Source: Betaproteobacteria bacterium
Lineage (GTDB): Bacteria > Pseudomonadota > Gammaproteobacteria > Burkholderiales > SG8-39
Length of the DNA stretch: 11,575 nucleotides
Direction of reading: 5' to 3'
Assembly: GCA_007280315.1 (NCBI GenBank)
Contig: QYQC01000087.1
Location: 1 to 11,575 of the forward strand
In this document: positions 7,674 to 11,575 of the stretch, piece after piece
Position numbering within the stretch: position 1 is the first letter of the stretch
Layout of the letters: every line of letters starts with the position of its first letter
The notes under the pieces: generated by a model
The model's input: only the letters and a program-made list of their open reading frames with translations
Databases searched by the model: none
What the model was told of the DNA's origin: nothing
Position numbers and translations under genes: made by a program

Positions 7674-8200
7674 TCATTTCTCATCTGCACGTAGTCGTCT
7701 CTGGATTAGAGTCAAGACCTTCGTTTGGCAATCGTTATCATGGGCAAAGTCTATGCGACCGCTATCGATCTCAATAATCTCGGTATGCGCGGACTGTCGC
7801 GTCAATCGCCTCGCCAATGCAGCGTTTAAGGCCGTCAAATAATCCGTCGTAATCGATCGCTCCGCCGTACGCCGACGTCTCCGAATTCGGCGTAGCTCTT
7901 CAACAGGATTACATTTCAGGTGAATGAGAAAATCAGGAGACCCTATGGTTTTGCGTGTCTCTTGATATACAGCTTGGAAGACCCTCTGCTGTCTACCCTT
8001 TAGCGTTACATCAGCGTAGGCAACATCGAGTGTGGGCGAAAAATCACAGCCAAAGGTCATCTGCCTTCTCATGGCCATTTTGATTTTATGAAAATGTTGG
8101 AGGAGAAACGTAATCTCGGTTTCAAAGGCGTTAGCTGAGGGATTGTGGGCGACGGAGCGAACGTGCCTGAATTTGGCCGGTTTGAAATTGCTGATGGGTA
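7674..8200 (-). pseudogene. Deoxynucleoside kinase, 5' end removed by the IS insertion
   Basis: This is the C-terminal portion, about 174 residues, of a bacterial deoxynucleoside kinase (dGK/dCK-like), which salvages deoxynucleosides to monophosphates. In the 194-codon frame starting at 8258, the recognisable segments are KFRHVRSVAHNP at 29-40, AFETEITFLLQHFHKIK at 44-60, CDFS at 71-74, ADVTLKG at 82-88, PDFLIHL at 108-114, the arginine-rich LID region RRIRRRRRTAER at 123-134, and IDSGRIDFAHD near the end. The N-terminal P-loop (GxxGxGK[ST]) is absent. Homology fades near Pro21, close to base 8200, where the IS21 end appears to begin. The 5' part should lie right of the window. Its G+C is lower than the neighbours. 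The family call is from remembered motifs, not a search. Confidence 0.72.
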
Positions 8201-8254
8201 TGTGGCGACGCGCGTGGCGCGCGCTCGCAATCGGAGCCTGAACTGAGTGGTATT

Positions 8255-9016
8255 TCATATCTCGGTCTGCCCCTTGGAGCGATAGCTCTTGCCCTCGATG
8301 CGCACGGTCTCGGCGTGGTGCAGCAGGCGATCGAGCAGGGCTGAGGTGAGGACGGCGTCGTTGTTGAAGATGCTGGCCCACTGCTTATAGACGCGATTGG
8401 TGGTGATCAGGGTGGCCCCGCGCTCATAGCGGTGGCTGATGATCTGGAACAAGCAGTCGGCGCCGAACTTGTCAATCGGGAGATAGCCCAGTTCGTCGAT
8501 GCACAGCACCCGAGGTGTGATGTAGCGATGCAGCGCGCGCTTGATGCTGCCAGCGGCACGGGCGGCAGCCAGTGAGTTGATGATTTCAATAGCGCCGGTG
8601 AACAGCACCGAGTGAGCGCGCAGACACGCGGCATGGCCCAGTGCGGTCATGAGATGACTCTTACCGAGCCCGGTGCCTGAGATGAACACGACGTTGGCGT
8701 TCTGGTTGACGAAATCCAGGTGGAACAAGTTCTGGATGAGCAAGCGATTGATCTTGGTGGGCCAGTTCCAGTCAAACTGATCGAGTGTCTTGAGCACGGG
8801 GAATCGAGCCTGGGCGATGCATCGCTGCACGCGGCGATCTTCAAGCCCGGCGACCTCGCCGCTGAGCAACTCTGAGAGGTAGTCCAGGTGTGACCAGTGT
8901 TTGTCGGTGGCGGTTTTCGCCAACGCCTGATGATTCTCGATCATGAACGGCAGTTTCAACGTGCCAAGTTGCGAGCGCAGCGCATCGGCATGGGTTTGAT
9001 CAGGGCGTGCTCTCAT
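8255..9016 (-). CDS. istB: IS21-family helper ATPase IstB
   Basis: A 253-residue AAA+ ATPase related to DnaC that assembles on target DNA and activates IstA for integration. The P-loop reads SGTGLGKS at 113-120, Walker B is VLCIDE at 170-175 with the LGYLPID extension, the sensor segment TTNR is at 205-208, and Arg230 in LLDRLLHHAE is a likely arginine finger region. The P-loop has Ser where Gly normally begins GxxxxGK[ST]. Of two adjacent ATGs, 9016 is chosen because it lies six bases after AAGGAG (minus strand, 9028-9023), while 9019 is too close. The start overlaps the istA stop by 17 bases. The stop forms an ATGA overlap with a start in frame with the kinase remnant. Confidence 0.92.
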   Translation of the reverse strand: MRARPDQTHADALRSQLGTLKLPFMIENHQALAKTATDKHWSHLDYLSELLSGEVAGLEDRRVQRCIAQARFPVLKTLDQFDWNWPTKINRLLIQNLFHLDFVNQNANVVFISGTGLGKSHLMTALGHAACLRAHSVLFTGAIEIINSLAAARAAGSIKRALHRYITPRVLCIDELGYLPIDKFGADCLFQIISHRYERGATLITTNRVYKQWASIFNNDAVLTSALLDRLLHHAETVRIEGKSYRSKGQTEI

Positions 9017-10487
9017 CATCTGCTCCTTCATCGCGGTCGTAGATGGATAGGTCGGGTTCGGGCAGTTCCAGATCGAGCAGGTCGGCGCGCCGCGTGAGTT
9101 GCAGAGCGGCCGGTTCATGGTCGATATGCCGGCGCGCGGCCAAGATATTGGCGATGTACTCGGCGCTGAAGGCCTGCAGCTCCAGCCCGTCGTCGAGCGC
9201 GCGGACGACGGCCTCTTTGCCGTGCAACTCGGCCAGGGCGAGGATTTTACGCAGGTGCACACGTGCGTTCACGCGTTTGGCCTCGAGTCCCTCGCGGTAA
9301 GCCTGGGCACGGGGCGAGAGCGCCAGGAAGTGCACCAGCAGGCGCTGCTCGCGTGCGCTCTTGCGCTGTACCAGGAGCTGCCGGGCGTGCTCGGGCTCTT
9401 CGATGTCCTGGTGCCGATCCATGCTGCGCGGATGTCGCCAGAGGAGTTGGTCTGCGTCATAGATGCATACGCGATCGGCATAGGCCTTGAGCGTCAAGCG
9501 CTGACCCGCGTAACGCGCGGGCACCGAGTAGTGGTTGGTGTCCAGCGGCACCCGAAACTGCTTGGTGGCGCGCACCGTGCACACACGCGCCAGATCGAAG
9601 CCAGCCGGATTGAGCGGCCTCAGATGAGCGCGTTCGTCATCGAAGCGATCAATCGGGCGCTGGCGGGTCGCCCCGTGGATGCGCACGTTGGCCACCGTGT
9701 CTACCCATAGCGTGGCCGCGGGCTGCATCGCGGCGAAGTCAGCCAATTCGAGGCCGGTCAGGAAATTCTTTTTAACGTAGCCGACCGCATTCTCAACCCG
9801 CCCCTTCTCGTTGCCGCTACGCACGTTGCAGGGGCTGATCTCGAAGCCCCAATGACGGGAGAAGTCCAGATACTTCGGATTGAACACCGGGGCGGCGCCA
9901 ACCAGGCGCTGCAACACCGCCGACTTAAGGTTATCGACCATGATCCGGCTCGGGCACCCGCCGAATGCAGTGAACGCGTTCTCATGGCAGGCCAGAAAGA
10001 ACTCCATCTTCTGCGAGACCGTGAACTCCAGATACATGCGCCGGCTGTAGCACAACACCATCAGGAAGAAGCTCAAGCGCCGGCGCGTGGAGCCAACGGC
10101 GATGCTTCCATACTCACCCCAGTCGACCTGGGCACATTCGCCTGCGGCAAAGTCGAGCTTGAGGAACGCCTCTTGGTGGCGCGGCCGAATGCGGTGCACG
10201 TAGTCTTTGACGATGGTGATGCCGCCCGCGTAGCCTGCCTCGCGCAGTCGTTGGAAGATCTGCTGCGCGCTGTAAGGGTGAGTATCGAGCCAGCGCACGA
10301 CCTGGCCCTTGTACGCATCGAGTTTGCTCGTGCGCGGCACACCGGCGCGCGGGTGAAACTGCTCGACGCTAGCCCATTTGGCGACCGTGCGCGCATCCAG
10401 TGCGAGCGCATGCGCGGTCTGTGCCACGGTGAGCCGCTGGCGAACCAGGTGGTCGCGGATCTGGCAGAAGGTCTCATAGTCGAGCAC
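9000..10487 (-). CDS. istA: IS21-family DDE transposase IstA
   Basis: A 495-residue transposase that cuts and joins the IS ends. An N-terminal helix-turn-helix (LTVAQTAHALALDARTVAKW) is followed by a second DNA-binding segment with YSAQQIFQRLREAGY. The catalytic core has Asp122 in QVDWGE, Asp185 in IMVDNLKSAV and Glu232 in GNEKGRVENAVGYVKKNFL, a complete DDE triad with retroviral-integrase-like spacing. The GTG at 10487 is chosen because GGTGGAG lies seven bases upstream and the protein then starts VLDYETF. A TTG at 10520 would add 11 poor residues. The start overlaps the preceding gene by 14 bases. The C-terminus encodes the istB ribosome-binding site. No disruption is seen. Confidence 0.93.
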   Translation of the reverse strand: MLDYETFCQIRDHLVRQRLTVAQTAHALALDARTVAKWASVEQFHPRAGVPRTSKLDAYKGQVVRWLDTHPYSAQQIFQRLREAGYAGGITIVKDYVHRIRPRHQEAFLKLDFAAGECAQVDWGEYGSIAVGSTRRRLSFFLMVLCYSRRMYLEFTVSQKMEFFLACHENAFTAFGGCPSRIMVDNLKSAVLQRLVGAAPVFNPKYLDFSRHWGFEISPCNVRSGNEKGRVENAVGYVKKNFLTGLELADFAAMQPAATLWVDTVANVRIHGATRQRPIDRFDDERAHLRPLNPAGFDLARVCTVRATKQFRVPLDTNHYSVPARYAGQRLTLKAYADRVCIYDADQLLWRHPRSMDRHQDIEEPEHARQLLVQRKSAREQRLLVHFLALSPRAQAYREGLEAKRVNARVHLRKILALAELHGKEAVVRALDDGLELQAFSAEYIANILAARRHIDHEPAALQLTRRADLLDLELPEPDLSIYDRDEGADDESTP

Positions 10488-10899
10488 GGCGGCGCTCCAC
10501 CTGGTCGAGCAGTTGAGCAAGGCTCACCGGACCGTCACTCGAATTGCGTAGCTGTGCTGGCACGCTCGGTACCGTGCGCGGCGCAACCCGGATTCCCGGA
10601 AGTGCAAGCACCTGGTACAGCGGCGCCTGGTGGGCGATGAGTTCGAGCTTGATGAGCTGCGCTCGCGCCCTGGCAAGCTCCTCGGCATTCAGATGCAGCC
10701 GCGCCACAAGCGTGGACTCGCCGTAGTAGCTCAAGCCTTGCGCGTCGGACACGGTGATGAGGAACAGATATAGCGCCGCAGCGCGCGCGTCGCAGCGATC
10801 GATGAAATGGCGCTGCACGAGCGCCTGATCAACCCAACTGAACTGCTCGGGCACCTGGCGCAGCCGCTCTGGCCGCAGCACTTGTTTGACTGTTCTCAT
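10474..10899 (-). CDS. IS-borne winged-helix-like protein, function unknown
   Basis: A 141-residue protein inside the IS21-like element, upstream of and overlapping istA. I do not recognise a named family. The central part, LYLFLITVSDAQGLSYYGES followed by TLVARLHLNAEELARARAQL and IKLELIAHQAPLYQVL, looks like a winged helix: a helix, a short turn with a Y-Y-G-E-S start to a recognition region, a long helix, then a beta wing. That resembles DNA-binding domains in replication initiator-like or regulatory proteins. The ATG at 10899 is used because AGGAA lies about five bases upstream; a GTG directly before it at 10902 is possible. The C-terminal tail is variable in appearance. A regulator of transposition or a partner of IstA is inferred from position. 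Confidence 0.7.
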   Translation of the reverse strand: MRTVKQVLRPERLRQVPEQFSWVDQALVQRHFIDRCDARAAALYLFLITVSDAQGLSYYGESTLVARLHLNAEELARARAQLIKLELIAHQAPLYQVLALPGIRVAPRTVPSVPAQLRNSSDGPVSLAQLLDQVERRRARL

Positions 10900-11386
10900 C
10901 ACGGTTCCTGTTGATTACGTCGTGCCCCAGTTGTACAAGGCGCCGGGTCGTGGCGGCAATGTCCTCTTGTAACGTCACCTCGAACAGATGCGCGATCAGC
11001 CCCGCCAGCACTGGCGATGGGGCGTTTAAGAGATCTTGTAACGCCGTCGGGCTTGGGGCCGCAGCGATCTCACCACGAATGGGACATTCTTTCATCGTAT
11101 CCGGCACTTGCGTGATCAAGGAATCTTGTAACGCAGGCGGTCTGCGAGGTTTGCCGCTGCCATAACCGGGGTGCGCGGCGCGCCAGGCCTGCACGCGCGC
11201 GACGTGCACCGGGTCGCCGAAGTACCCGCTGTTCTCGGGTTGAGCCAACCAAGCGGCCTGGCTGGCGGCCTTGCTCGCGCGACGACATGCAGTGCTTGAG
11301 CAGAAGCGCTGACGATCGCGGTTGCGATGGTCGGGATAAAAATATTGGTCGCAACACAAACACTTGCGCTGTCCTGACTGCGCCAT
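10829..11386 (-). CDS. IS-borne Cys-rich (zinc-binding-like) protein, function unknown
   Basis: A 185-residue protein, first gene of the IS21-like element. Near the N-terminus CLCC (residues 9-12) and FCSSTAC (28-34) give a C-x2-C ... C-x4-C arrangement typical of a small zinc-binding fold. A basic helix and W46-LAQPENSGYF follow, then VQAWRAAHPGYG at 66-77. The second half carries three related segments, ALQDSLI (85-91), ALQDLLN (115-121) and TLQEDIAATTRRL (138-150). The start is well supported: GAGGAG at 11397-11392 lies five bases before the ATG. The last 71 bases overlap the next gene in another frame. I recall similar unnamed proteins next to IS21-type transposases, but no function is known to me. 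Confidence 0.72.
   Translation of the reverse strand: MAQSGQRKCLCCDQYFYPDHRNRDRQRFCSSTACRRASKAASQAAWLAQPENSGYFGDPVHVARVQAWRAAHPGYGSGKPRRPPALQDSLITQVPDTMKECPIRGEIAAAPSPTALQDLLNAPSPVLAGLIAHLFEVTLQEDIAATTRRLVQLGHDVINRNRDENSQTSAAARAAAPGARAVQLG
10965..11133 (-). repeat. Three in-frame copies of a 10-base motif in the Cys-rich gene
   Basis: The plus strand shows TCTTGTAACG at 10965-10974, 11034-11043 and 11124-11133; the coding strand reads CGTTACAAGA. The copies are 69 and 90 bases apart, both multiples of three, and each encodes Leu-Gln-(Asp/Glu) with the same TTA-CAA codons. TTA is unusual in this GC-rich gene. The copies could be repeated protein motifs, repeated DNA sites, or both. Confidence 0.7.
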
Positions 11387-11575
11387 AACCGCTCCTCGAC
11401 AGGGTCGAGAAAGGCAGCCCCAGCGGCCACGCGCACGCCCTCAGGCGCAGTCTGAAGAAAACGGAAACAAACCCGAAGAAGACGCGTCAGAGACGCTGAT
11501 CGGAAGAAAACGGATGAGGAAGAAAATGCACGTTCACAACGGCGGAATCACGACAAGATCAGCTTGGCGGCCACA
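11387..11575 (-). other. Non-coding upstream end of the IS21-like element
   Basis: These 189 bases run from the first IS gene to the window edge. They hold the GAAGAAAACG repeats, the inverted pair GCTGATC (11495-11501) and GATCAGC (11557-11563), the GAGGAG ribosome-binding site at 11397-11392 on the minus strand, and the outer TGTGGCCGCC end. No open frame is apparent and no clear -35/-10 pair was found, although the element needs a promoter here. Confidence 0.55.
11454..11526 (-). repeat. Subterminal repeats of the IS21-like element
   Basis: The plus strand shows GAAGAAAACGGA at 11454-11465 and again at 11503-11514, with variants GAAGAAGACG at 11474-11483 and GAAGAAAA at 11519-11526. They lie between the first gene and the proposed outer end. 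IS21 elements carry several repeated transposase-binding sites near each end, so these are likely IstA (or accessory protein) sites. No matching copy was found at the other end. Confidence 0.6.

Larger units (their letters stand above)
8201..11575 (-). mobile_element. IS21-like insertion sequence with two accessory genes
   Basis: A 3375-base element reading right to left with four genes: Cys-rich protein, winged-helix-like protein, istA and istB. Both proposed ends read TGTGGC inward: minus strand from 11575, plus strand from 8201. The TG...CA boundary is that expected of the IS21 family. The left boundary also falls where deoxynucleoside kinase homology resumes. After the first six bases the two ends diverge, which is short for an inverted repeat, so boundaries are provisional. 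The right boundary coincides with the window edge, so a target duplication cannot be checked. All genes look intact, suggesting a recent or active copy. Typical IS21 elements are 2-2.5 kb; the excess is mostly the two extra genes. Confidence 0.7.

Noticed and set aside
7585..7842. An 85-codon plus-strand frame beginning with TTG
   Set aside because: Most of it is antisense to the kinase remnant, no ribosome-binding site is evident, and no family features are seen.
9099..9710. A 203-codon plus-strand frame
   Set aside because: It is antisense to istA, which has an intact DDE triad on the minus strand.

Overview
This is a high-GC window that looks like the chromosome of a betaproteobacterium, probably Burkholderiales. 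The evidence is codon use, a Bug/TctC-type periplasmic binding protein, and two-subunit class I fumarase genes. No rRNA, tRNA or CRISPR array is visible. It has two parts: a dense plus-strand block of metabolic genes (1-7532), and a minus-strand mobile region (about 7674-11575).

Plus-strand block. The 3' tail of an unidentified gene overlaps a D-2-hydroxyacid dehydrogenase by 4 bases. Next comes a succinate dehydrogenase/fumarate reductase set: an iron-sulfur subunit and two small haem-anchor subunits, joined by GTGA and ATGA overlaps. No flavoprotein gene is visible. After a 92-base AT-rich leader come a secreted Bug/TctC solute receptor and the alpha and beta subunits of a class I fumarase/L-tartrate dehydratase. 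Together these suggest uptake and interconversion of C4 dicarboxylic or hydroxy acids (malate/tartrate, fumarate, succinate) linked to the quinone pool. The block ends with DAHP synthase (aroG type), a small MazG-like nucleotide pyrophosphohydrolase that overlaps it by one base, and the 23S rRNA methyltransferase RlmJ.

Minus-strand region. A complete IS21-like element appears to span 8201-11575, about 3.4 kb. Both ends read TGTGGC inward. It encodes four overlapping genes in transcription order: a small Cys-rich (zinc-binding-like) protein, a winged-helix-like protein, the DDE transposase IstA, and the AAA+ helper IstB. The first two are additions to the usual istA-istB pair. The element has landed in a lower-GC gene for a deoxynucleoside kinase. 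The 3' three-quarters of that gene remain at 7674-8200, and its P-loop end would lie beyond the right edge of the window. The istB stop codon overlaps (ATGA) a start codon inside the IS end that is in frame with the kinase remnant, giving a chimeric ORF of 194 codons.

The most interesting points are the four-gene IS21 layout, a 10-base motif repeated three times in frame inside its first gene, the interrupted kinase with its IS-supplied start, and the C4-acid operon without a visible flavoprotein.
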